This document shows, one piece after another, positions 53,801 through 64,000 of a stretch of DNA of 64,000 bases. Origin of the DNA: Microbulbifer sp. VAAF005 (lineage in GTDB: Bacteria; Pseudomonadota; Gammaproteobacteria; Pseudomonadales; Cellvibrionaceae); contig NZ_CP120233.1 in NCBI RefSeq assembly GCF_030012985.1, positions 1,967,001 to 2,031,000 on the forward strand, written 5' to 3'. Every line of letters begins with the position of its first letter. The stretch's first letter is position 1. Both the position numbers and the translations under genes were made by a program. The notes below the pieces were generated by a model. The model worked only from the letters and a program-made list of their open reading frames with translations. It did no database searches and was not told the origin of the DNA.

Positions 53801-56800
53801 ACTGGCGATATCAGTAAAGATTGCTGCACTTTGATAGATTCGATACTCAGCTATGTCATTGCCATTATCGAACTCGTTATAGTTGCTCCAATCCAGGGTC
53901 ACCTCAGTACCACTACCGTTGGGGTCAATTACCGGGCTTACTACCCCGGGAGGAGTATTATCATAACGAATCTGTGCAACTGATGGATCACTAACATTTC
54001 CTGCAGCGTCGCGTACCGTAAATGAAATTTCATTATCCCCTTGCAAAAGAGCAACTTGGGTACTCCAGCTGGTGCTAGATGAGTTAACAACGGTCAGGTT
54101 GCCATTCACCAATATCGCACTATCCGCTTCTTTAGTACCGGAAAATGCTTGAGCATTAACGGTAGTAACCTGCGGATATGCATCCAATACTGGTGCCACT
54201 GGCGGCGTGTAGTCCAGGGTAAAAGTATAAGTACGCTGTGAAGAAGTATTACCTAACTTATCAGCTACTTGAGCAGTAATCTCATAATCACCATCAATAA
54301 ATGGTGCTTGGGGAGTAAATTGAACCTGACCATCAAAGAGGTCAATAGAACCAGATAGGGATACGCCATTGCGCTTTACCTCTAACCGGCTATTTTCCAC
54401 GTCTATCCCGCTACCTTCCTCTGTTACAACAAGAGTTATATATGGAGGAGCTATATTATTACTGCCTGTAGGATTGACCCCGGTAATATTCGGTGCCTTA
54501 CTATCTACATTAAAAATCAGTGACACTGGATCGGATAGATTACCGCTCAGGTCTTTAGCTCTAACCTCAACTGTGGATTGACCCTCTGGTGCATAATATT
54601 TTCCACTCCAAGAACCAGTCCCGTTAGCAGCAATCTCAGTCTCACCAATAGTGATTGCAGTATTATCTTCTCTGTTACCTGATAAAGTTACCCAGCGACT
54701 ATTCGAACTGATCACTACTGGTGAAATAGGTTGGTCAAGAACGAGGGCCCGAGGAGAGGTTACATCAAGGATAATCGTAGCAGTAAAACGGTCATCCTCT
54801 GCTTCTTGCTCAACACCATCCTGATCCTGGTCCATGCCTAAACCGTTAGAACCAAAGATATCGGGACCAACAGAAAGGGTATAAGCTCCTTCGACCAGGG
54901 TCTTTTCAAAATCAACTTGATAGCGAATATCGTCAATAGATGTAATAGCTGTTGCAGCTATAGAATTGTTATCACTATCCAGAAGCTGAATATCGTTGAG
55001 ATCAAGCGTATCAGTATCAATTCCAATACTAAACTGGACAGTGGCACTTGAAATAAGCTCACCGTAATAGCCACTTGGGGTTATTGAGCGAACTCGAGGA
55101 GCTGCTGTTTTTTGTGCGATATGGACAGTGCCCGGTTCTCCTGCGACTCCTGAACCATACACACCACCACTATTGGCGCTAACTCTGGAATCAATATCTC
55201 CTTCAAGGGACTCATAATAAATAGCAATTCTGCCACCACCTCCAGCTCCTGCGTATCTACCGGTACCACCATTTGCAAATATTCCACTATTATCGCCAAG
55301 CAGTAATTCACTAGTATCTATCCACAAAGAGCCACCACTCCCGCCACCTAGATAACTATAATTACCTGCTCCATTGGCGTATATATTACCATCAAGCTCT
55401 AACTTCTCTGTAACAAGTTTTAAAGCACCACCACCTCTTGAACCCTCTATATCTTCATTCTGATATCTTCCACCAACACCGAAATCAAGTGGAGAGGTTG
55501 CGCTTCCATATACAGAGTTTGTACTACCGCCTGATAATAACCCCCCTAGGCCACCATAACTTCCACCAGATTTAGCAGTTACATCATCTGTGGGTAATAA
55601 CCCTTTACCACCAACACTTATACGGGAATCTTCACTTACAAAAATATCTCCAGCCGTTAACACAATACCGGATACAAATTCTTCAGATGCTACAGGTGTA
55701 GAAAGTCTGCCATTATTTTGGATGATAACCGAGTCAAACTCGTAGTCACGGGGTAACTCTAGTGTTAACCCATCAACTATAAGAAGATCATTGGCAACAG
55801 AAAATTCACCGCCTGCTTGCAGAAGGGCATTCGCATATCCATTCCCGGAGATTACCCCTTCTAGGTGACTCCCAACCGGAATGAAGCCAATTGCATTATG
55901 GATACGAATCGGGATATCACCATAACCAGAAATCGGGAAGGGTGAATAAATATCATCATCGGAGTGGTTAGATATTAGAAGTGTAGCGTTATTATTAGGT
56001 AGGGAGCCATCATAAAGATACACCGTCCCAGGTGCGCCATATGCAGTGGTTGTACTACCATTACTGCTGCCTGCTTTGGCAGAAATATTTGAAAACGGGT
56101 CAAACCCACTTAGAGAATCATAATAAACGGCGATTCTACCACCACCACCAGAAGCCGCTGACCAACCTCGGCCACCCATTGCTTCAATTAGTGTTTTACT
56201 ACCGCCAATAATTTCCTTTGCATCAATCCAGATTGATCCACCACTTCCAGCACCAATATACTGTCCGGGATATGCACCATTCGATAGAACCTCACCGTAT
56301 AGTTCAAATCGATTTTCTGCCACAAGCTTGATAGCACCACCGCCACGACTCCAGGTCCCATCTGAATCACCACCATGACCTCCACGCCCAAAATCCAATG
56401 GCGCTGCATAAGAACCATAAGTTTCACCAGTCGTTCCTGAAGATGGATCTAAGCCACCAATCCCTCCGTAACTACCTCCAGACTTCCAGTGATTACCTTC
56501 AACAGGACCAAATCCTCTATAGCTGACATCGATAAGTGAGGAAGAATCAATATAGAAGTTATTTGCAGAAACGGTTAAAGCTTCAGTAATTTCATCAGAA
56601 GCCCAGCCAGTGGTTAATCTGCCAGAATTCTTTATTAAAACCCCATTAAATTGGTGGTCTTGATTTAGCTGAAGAGAAAAACCATCGATGACAAGATTAT
56701 CATCTTCAACATTTAAATCTCCTTCAGCTACAACGTATACATTTTCATGCCCATTCCCAAATATGGGGCTATTAATTTTTACCCCATCTTCTATATAGAC

Positions 56801-59800
56801 ACGCACATTGTTTAGGGACAATGGAGTATTAACATCTTCTGATATGCGATATACCCCATCGCTGGCGGAGTCTCCATTTCCAGCAATTTGTAGAGTTGCA
56901 TTGTCATCAACTGCAGATTTATCATACAGATACACAGTGCCTGGATTCCCTGAGACTGTCATATTACCGCAGCCATCCCCCGGTGGAGCCGAGACCTGAT
57001 CATTCAAGTTAATACCAGTAACCGACTCATAGTAAATAGCAATTCTACCACCACCCCCGCCTGCAGCATTTCTACCACCAGCTCCAGATGCTTCAATCTT
57101 AGTATTGCTATTACCAATCAGCTCACCAGCATCAACCCAAATTGATCCGCCGCTTCCACCACCAGCAGTATTGGAGCCTGAACAGCCGCCGTTTGCCAAG
57201 ACATCTCCATATAAATAGAACTTATCTTGAACAACTAGCTTTATTGCCCCGCCCGAGTATGTATACCAACTAATTCCCTCTTCTGGATATCCCCCTGTTC
57301 CAAAGTCAGAAGGCCCGGTAATTGACCCATAAATTGAGTTGGTGGTTCCAGAGTCAGGATCTACGCCCCCTAATCCGCCATAACTACCACCAGACTTATA
57401 ATGTGCGTCTTTAACTGTTCCCCATCTACCTTTATAAGTCACATCAATTGAAGAAGAGGAGCTTACATAGAACTCATTTGCAGTAATTGTGATTCCAGAT
57501 GTAAATGACTCGCTTGGCCTTGGAGTAGTTAATTTGGCCGAATTGACGAGCCGAACGGACTCAAATATATAGTCTCGGCTTACCTCAAAAGTAAACCCAT
57601 CAATCACTAGCTTATTATCAGAAACGGTAAAATCACCTTCTGCGACTATATACACATCGTCACTGCCAGTTCCTTCAATTGATGCATTAATATATACACC
57701 ATCCTCAATTACGACACGCACATCATCCAGCAGAAGAGGTGTTTTTAATTCATCATCAATATAAAAAGATTCATAAGAAGTAGAATCTGATGCATTTGAA
57801 ACTACTAAATATTCAGTATTGGGCTCTGCAGATTTGTCAAGCAAATATAAAGTTCCTGGTCCACCAAGAGCACTACCCGAAGTACCCGCTTGCGTATTTA
57901 CATACGACTTTGATTTTGGATCAAATCCTGTTATGGATTCATAGATCAATGCGATTCGACCGCCTCCACCAGACCCGCTATTCGACCCATTTGCTCCATT
58001 TGCTTGGATATCGGTATTTGTCCCACCCACTAGTTCAAGCGCTTCAAGCCAAATAGAGCCTCCACTTCCACCGCCTACATTAGCCTTATAACCGCCATTT
58101 GCTAATACATCACCATAAACTTCAATTTTACCTTCAGCTACTAAGCTAACAGCTCCACCACCTCGAGTACCTGCAACTGTTGCATCTGCCCCATACCCGC
58201 CAGTTCCAAAATTACTCGGTTCTTTAAAATTGCCGTAAATAGGATCATTCGTCCCTGACGAAGGATCTCGTCCACCTAAGCCACCAAAGCTCCCGCCTGA
58301 CTTCCAATGCTCCCCTGAAGTAGCAAGATATCCTCTATCACTTACATCAATTTTTGAATTTGAAGCTACAAAGATATTTTTGGCAGAAATAGATAAGGGT
58401 AGTATGTCATTTTGAGCATAATCATGCGATACAGATGAACCATTCAGAACAGCAAAATCAGAGCTCAACTCAATAGGAAAATTAACAATCAACTCGAAAC
58501 CATCAACTATAAAGTCGCTGTCTCCAAAAGAAATATTTTCACCCAGGTAAAATCTAGAGTTATTATTTCCGCGCACTGAAATTCCTGTTAGACTTACATC
58601 ATCAAGTACCTCAACACTTGAATTCCGTAAGAATAAATCAGATTCCATCACCCCAGACAATATGAACTGTTCATAATTCATTGATCCATTGTCGATCAGT
58701 AATAGACCAACTGATTCCGGATCATTTGTTGAGTCATATTCATCTAAATGAACATACAATTCGATATTATCAAAATGGCCATTAGCAGCTACTCCTGAGT
58801 TTCGGACACTATGTACCACCAGCCTTAAGGAAACAGCACCTTCAGGTACTTTAGCAATGTGACGCCTTGATTCCCAAGCGCCATTTATGGGTGAACTCAA
58901 TCCACTTTCGCTACTAGATATTAGATTGTTTTCTATATCAAGAAATTCAAAAATTAGCTGCCCATCATCAGAGCCATCATAGGATGATTGTAGCCAACTG
59001 GCTGATATTGAGACCTTACCGCCTGATATTTCCTGCTGGCTTACAGAAGTCTCTAAGATATTTATAATCTGGTGGAATTTAGATTCTGCTGTATCACTTC
59101 CACCATATAAATAGTAAGAGCCCCCCAGTTCAGCAGGAGATGGATCTGATGACCTAGTTGATGTGGGACTACCACTTTCAATCACCCAATCTGACAGATT
59201 CCCGTATTCTGCATTACCATTCTTCAGATATAACCTAGCCAAAGAACCATTTTGAAGAAAAATACTACCGGGCCCACCACCAATCTTACCCGCACCGCCT
59301 TTTGCGGAGCTATTATTTATAAACTCGTAACTGCTATCTAACCCATAGTAGATTGCTATGCGGCCACCACTACCGCCATTCGCTTGAGATGTATTTCCTT
59401 TACCTCCATCAGCATTAATAGTGCCGCTACCATGAATTTCATTTGCACTAATAAAGATAGAACCACCAGAACCACCGCCAAAGTAACCACCATTTACAGC
59501 GCTAGTAATTGAAGCCCCATTGGCAAGGATGCTTCCATTTAAAATAATTTTCTGCGCACTCAGTGAAACGGCGCCACCACCTCTAACTCCCTTAGCCACT
59601 TCAAGAGTATGGCTGCCACCACTGCCATTTGATAGTGGCTTACGGAAGTCCCCATAGGGATCTTGCCCTCTTCCTCCACCATAACTTGCATAGGCTCCGC
59701 CACATCCTAAGCAGTTATCAACTACTGGTAGGTTCCCGGTGTAGGAAACATCGATCTTTGATGTTGAATCAATATTTATTGTATCAGTTACTAATAACTC

Positions 59801-62402
59801 TAAATTGGAAAAAGACTCTTCAGAGTAAGTGATAACTGAACCATTTTCCATTGTGATATTTGAAAATGTATGACTTCCACCTAGATGTAGTACAACTCCG
59901 TCAATAGCAAGGTTACCATCAGGTACTGAGAAATTATTCTCAGGAATTACAATTGCATTTCCACTATTACTGCCAGAAATAGGCACATCTATATTAGTAC
60001 CATCTTCTATTAATACATTTGTATCTTCTATATATAACGGTATATTCCAGGTTCCAGATATGTAATAGGGCTCAGCATCTTCAGCTGTATCATGATTGAT
60101 AATCTGAACAACTTCGCTACTCTCAAGTGACTGGCTTGACAGGTAAACTGTACCTGGTCCACCTAATCCACTTGCATTTCCTGTATCTAGCCCACCAAAC
60201 GCGGCAATCTGCTTTGTGGTGTCTATTCCAGAAATGTCTTGATAATAAATTGCAATTCTACCACCGGATCCTGATGCAGCTTCATTTCCCTCTCCCCCGT
60301 TGGCACTAATTGCACTTCCACTATCTCCAATTAACGCATTTGTTTCTATCCAAATGCTTCCGCCACTTCCTCCACCTACGCCTACTTCATATGTACCGTT
60401 GGCGTAAACCCCTCCATACAGTTCAAAGGTATCAGTTGCGATTATCTTAACAGCGCCTCCCCCTACTCCCTGGCTCTGAAATATCTGCCCCGTAACCTCC
60501 AACACCAAAGTCAGTTGGTGATTTCAAGCTCCCAAATGTAGTATTCGAAGAGCCAGATAATGGATCTTTACCTCCTGCTCCCCCAAAACTTCCACCAGAT
60601 TTCCAGTGACCGCCTTCCAATGGAGGCAACCCCGTGCCACTCATATCTATTTTTGCGGTTGGAGCTACATATATAGTAGATGCCTCAATTAATCTCTGGG
60701 AAGATCCACTATTAGCAAGAGAGGAGGTAATAACACTATTACCTTGCACTGAAATATGCCCAGAGCTAGACAATATCCCCGAGAGCTTAAGCAAGTATCC
60801 ATCTACTATAAAATTATCTGAAGTTAACCTGGTTGTTTCAGGTATAACCAGTCGAGAATTGCCAATACCTCTTATGTCAAAACTTTTCGTATTCCATTCG
60901 CCATCCAACTCTACGGATGCATTTCTTATAACTAAATTATTATCCAAATAACCTGATACAAAAAACTTCTCTACATACTCATCTGAACTAAAATTATCTA
61001 TAATAATTTGATCAGAAGAAAAGCTACCAGCGTCATCTATACTTGAACCATCCAATAGCTTAAGTTCAAAGTTATCAAAGTAGCCGTCACTATTACTCCC
61101 TGCCTTACGAGATGAATGGACTACCAGATCTACAGATCTCGCACCACTAGGTACATTTATATTAAATATCCGATCTTCCCAGGTTTTTTCAGCCGTGTCG
61201 GTCAGACCGCTAGATTCTTCAATAATCGTACCGCCTGACTCATTTAGAAAGCGTAAGATTATCTGACCTTCATCATTCCCCTCATCCCATGCGGATTGAA
61301 TCCAACTAGCATTTATACTAATTTTCCCATCATCAATTTTTTGTTCAAGATTACTATCGGCGTCAAAATCTATATTTTGATAAAACTTAGACTCTGCAAC
61401 ATTCGCACCACCGTAAAAATAGTAAGCTCCACCCAGGCTCACATGGGGGTCAGGGCCTCCGCTTCTTAATGCTGGAGCACCTTCTTCAACAACCCAGGGG
61501 GCGAGGGTTCCATTTTCAGCATTATGGTTTTTTATCTCTAACTTTTTTACTCCATCTTCGGACAAGAAAATTGTTCCTGGACCACCCGCAAGCCTACCAT
61601 CACCACCAACAGCAAATATTCGATTCGAAATATCAAATTCATTTGAAGATTGGTAATGAAGTGCTACTCGCCCTCCACTTCCTCCATCAGAATATCCTGT
61701 ATTGCCCTGGCCACCACTAGCACTGATACTACCGCTCCCTGATATTACATTAATGCTAAGTAAAACTGCTCCTCCCGATCCGCCACCAAAATAGCCGCTA
61801 TCACTATTTCCTATTATTGACTGACCATTAGCATCTATACTTCCATCAAGTAGCAGACTTTGAGCTTGAATCTGTACTGCACCACCACCACGAGTTCCGC
61901 CCATTCCATCCGAAGAGTGATTGCCACCACTTCCCAAGCTCTTAGGATTTACATAGTCACCATAAGGCTCTTGACCTCGTCCACCACCGTAACTGGCGTG
62001 GGCTCCACCACAGCCAGAACAATTTAGCTGTGTCGACAATGTACCTCGGGCGCTCACATCAATTTTTGATCCGCTTTGGATTTCAATATCGCCATTTATT
62101 GTTAGCGATAATAACTCTACAGGTGATATCGAATGAGTTAGAGTTGCATTATTCTCCAAAATCAAACTCGAAAATGTATGCGCTCCATCTATGGTTAAAA
62201 TTGCTCCATCAATTCGTATATGCCTGCCATCCAACGATTTATCTTCAGGCGTTATCTGGGAATCGCTACTAATTGTAATGGTTTCAATCTCAGTACTACT
62301 GACATCTCCACTACTCTGTAAAGTACTTGTATCAGCTGTATATGCCAACTCTCCCAAAAAAATAGTAGCTAAAATACATACCGCAGATAGATAACTCTTC
62401 AC
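47852..62402 (-). CDS. Giant exported protein of about 4850 residues with Gly-rich modules, Ig/FnIII and CARDB-like domains (one frameshift)
   Basis: The start is GTG behind GGGGGA, with a signal peptide (A-V-C-I-L-A-T-I-F-L-G). The first half (55.1-62.3 kb) has seven Gly-rich beta modules sharing G-G-G-S-G-G-S-I-W-I, R-I-A-I-Y-Y and P-G-T-V-Y-L. Two carry a jelly-roll or lectin-like insert (F-D-N-I/F-E-L). Ig-like and FnIII domains follow, then CARDB-like domains (about 49-50.5 kb), a carboxypeptidase-regulatory-like domain near 48.6 kb and a Cys-containing, Gly/Ser-rich C-terminus. No sortase motif or beta-barrel is seen. The frame breaks at the C5 run 60459-60463 (plus strand); adding two G (coding) restores the R-G-G-G-A motif of sister modules. 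RHS follows after 110 bases. It is probably a surface or released adhesin or scaffold acting with RHS. Confidence 0.85.
55100..62300 (-). repeat. Seven Gly-rich modules in ABABBBB order
   Basis: Two module types alternate in the protein. Type A has a C-x-G-C-G-G-A-x-A-S-Y-G-G-G-R-G-Q motif followed by a lectin-like insert. Type B has H-W-K-S-G-G-S-F/Y-G-G-L-G-G-x-D-P-x-S-G. Their order from the N-terminus is A, B, A, B, B, B, B. Type B modules are about 230 residues long; the fifth B has a shortened K-S-G-G-S segment. Confidence 0.8.
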
Positions 62403-62503
62403 AGTTCCCCCAGGTATTCAGCAACGCACTGAATTAAACATCACTTTGTTTTTAAAATAACAAAATATGAGAAGCTCCATCCGCTTCCCATATAAATCCC
62501 TTT

Positions 62504-63391
62504 TTACTTCATCTGTACTATTAATCGTCTATCATAAGTCAAGAACCTATGACTATTTTCCAAGCGCGAGTACTTATCGAAGTTATAAAATGCAACATAA
62601 GAGCCGTAGCCGGCATTCAGTATATTGTTCTGCGGATCAGCAATTTCCCACTGATCATTAGCCTTATATTCAGCCCAGTTGTGATAATTTTCAGCAAATA
62701 AGCGGCCTGAACTATCAACAGTGAATCCCCCAACCATACGGGCTGGAATATTTGAAGATCGAGTTAACGCAACAAAGGCCGACGCGAATTCGGTGCAGTC
62801 TCCTTGCCGAGCTGTTACTGCGTAGCTTGCTCCTCGGTCTTCGGCAACATAGCCGATATCTCTGATATTGTGATAAAGCCAACTACTAATGTTCTTTGGA
62901 TTACCATTGAGCTTAGAGGCTAGAGAGACTATTTCTGGTGCATTTGTTTCAATTCCCGGCTCACTGCCAAGGTAGCGTGGGTCTTCCAAAGTAGATGGTT
63001 GAGGTTTATCGGCCAGCTTTACTACAGCGGTTATATTGACAACCTGGCTGGAAAAGGGAGGCAAACCAGGCAATTCAAATAACAACGCCTGGTTACCTGA
63101 CTGGTCTATTTTTAACTCAAATGGAAAGTTAGCGTTAATAGATTCCGTTTTTTGATAGGAATTTTGCTCTACCGGTGCAAACGCACTGAAAACGGGGCTC
63201 GCTATATATCGATTCGACCGATTACTAACTTCAAAACTATAACGTATGGTTTGGGTAGTTTTATATATTGCATCATTTGGTTCAACTTGCTTATATACCC
63301 AAAAGCAAGCAAATACTATCGCTCCCAGTAAACAGGCGAGCAGACTAAAATTAACTTGGTACTTCTTATCTTGCACAGCCCGGCATCCCAT
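62504..63391 (-). CDS. Membrane-anchored transglutaminase-like cysteine protein
   Basis: This protein of about 295 residues has one N-terminal helix (L-L-A-C-L-L-G-A-I-V-F-A-C-F-W-V) placing the rest in the periplasm. The transglutaminase-like core has all three catalytic residues: Cys in G-D-C-T-E-F-A, His in N-Y-H-N-W-A-E-Y and Asp in I-A-D-P-Q. Bacterial members act mostly as proteases or amide hydrolases; some crosslink. The ATG at 63391 is preferred over a GTG at 63415 because GGGAG precedes it. It overlaps the rhodanese-like gene by 26 bases and precedes the giant gene by 101 bases, so the three are probably co-transcribed. It might process or anchor the giant or RHS protein (inference). 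Confidence 0.82.
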   Translation of the reverse strand: MGCRAVQDKKYQVNFSLLACLLGAIVFACFWVYKQVEPNDAIYKTTQTIRYSFEVSNRSNRYIASPVFSAFAPVEQNSYQKTESINANFPFELKIDQSGNQALLFELPGLPPFSSQVVNITAVVKLADKPQPSTLEDPRYLGSEPGIETNAPEIVSLASKLNGNPKNISSWLYHNIRDIGYVAEDRGASYAVTARQGDCTEFASAFVALTRSSNIPARMVGGFTVDSSGRLFAENYHNWAEYKANDQWEIADPQNNILNAGYGSYVAFYNFDKYSRLENSHRFLTYDRRLIVQMK

Positions 63392-64000
63392 CCACTCCCG
63401 CTCGTTTAGCTGCACCTAATGCACTATTCCTTACGGCATTCTTTAAAGCACTTAATCCACCGGCAATAACAAAAGCCTCACCTTTAAAGCCTAGTTTTAA
63501 CTTTTTTGCTATACGTTGTTCTTGCCCATCTTCCGCAACAACAAATATTGGCAAGTAGCCATTTAGTGAATAACTAATAAATGCACTGCGTATTCTGGTA
63601 TTCAGGTCTTCATCTACCTGGTGAGGTACAACTGAGATTCCCATATTTACTAGCTCTTCACCAATACTGGGAGTAGCTGCAAGAGTAACTGCGCCAAAGT
63701 GACTGAACTCAACCAAATAATCACTCGCAGACACTATGGTGGTCTTCGCTTGAGACAACTCTTCGGGTCTCTTGCCAATCAGTACTTTTGGCTTTTCAAA
63801 ACCTGAACTCACAAGCTCCTGACATAGCTTTGCCAAGGAGTGCCTCTTGTGGGGTTCCGAAAAAACTAGAATGGCCTTGGATTTAAGGAATTTCTTAGTC
63901 TTAACTCTAGAAGTAGTAATTGAAAGGATATCTTGGGGTACATTTTGATCAGGTAAATTTTCAGATACATCAATCAACAAAAACTGATCAAGCGTACCAG
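63366..64000 (-). CDS. Rhodanese-like domain protein (5' end outside window), active-site Cys replaced
   Basis: The reading frame is open to the right edge, so the start lies outside the window. The visible 211 residues begin with L-L-I-D-V-S-E, typical of a rhodanese strand. A second half contains P-I-F-V-V-A-E-D-G-Q-E-Q-R-I-A, where the catalytic Cys of active rhodaneses is replaced, then V-I-A-G-G-L-S-A-L-K-N-A-V. This suggests two rhodanese folds in tandem, at least one inactive, perhaps for binding or scaffolding. I see no membrane segment in the visible part. The 3' end overlaps the transglutaminase-like gene. Family assignment is moderate. Confidence 0.6.
   Translation of the reverse strand, partial: GTLDQFLLIDVSENLPDQNVPQDILSITTSRVKTKKFLKSKAILVFSEPHKRHSLAKLCQELVSSGFEKPKVLIGKRPEELSQAKTTIVSASDYLVEFSHFGAVTLAATPSIGEELVNMGISVVPHQVDEDLNTRIRSAFISYSLNGYLPIFVVAEDGQEQRIAKKLKLGFKGEAFVIAGGLSALKNAVRNSALGAAKRAGVDGMPGCAR

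Overview
The window looks like chromosome of a heterotrophic, probably marine, gammaproteobacterium (inference). Supporting points are a respiratory complex I operon with the gammaproteobacterial NuoC-NuoD fusion, a Fur-like site near a TonB receptor, and several very large secreted proteins. A Cellvibrionales or Microbulbifer-like host would fit, but I cannot prove it from sequence alone. I recognised no tRNA, rRNA, IS element, prophage or CRISPR array.

Region 1 (1-14683, plus strand) is a nuo operon from nuoB (5' end outside the window) through nuoN, with start/stop overlaps at nuoL/nuoM and nuoM/nuoN. A small ferritin-like gene follows. Region 2 (15330-23626, mostly minus strand) holds a TonB-dependent receptor, an Asp/Glu racemase-family protein, an MBL-fold hydrolase, and a thiol-redox operon (DsbD/ScsB-like, redoxin, TlpA-like). 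Region 3 (23761-31447) holds an alpha/beta hydrolase, a glycosyltransferase paired with a UDP-sulfoquinovose-synthase-like enzyme (candidate sulfolipid genes), about 1.4 kb without convincing genes, a di-heme cytochrome c oxidoreductase, a GFA-family protein and a methyltransferase.

Region 4 (31690-64000, all minus strand) is the accessory part. Read in transcription order, it starts with a rhodanese-like protein (partial), a membrane-anchored transglutaminase-like protein and an exported protein of about 4850 residues. Next come an exported RHS/YD-repeat protein with a variable C-terminal tip and an overlapping small exported protein. Then follow small membrane-protein genes, one duplicated together with a broken copy of the next gene's 5' end. 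Last is a 2547-residue exported protein with nine 111-residue composite RTX repeats. The RHS, small-gene and duplication pattern resembles polymorphic-toxin loci with immunity genes; this is inference.

A caution runs through the whole window. nuoF, the TonB receptor, dsbD (twice), the RHS gene and the giant gene are each interrupted by a small indel at or next to a homopolymer run. Undoing the indel restores the expected family sequence each time, so I annotate these as single genes. Sequencing or assembly error is the simplest explanation.
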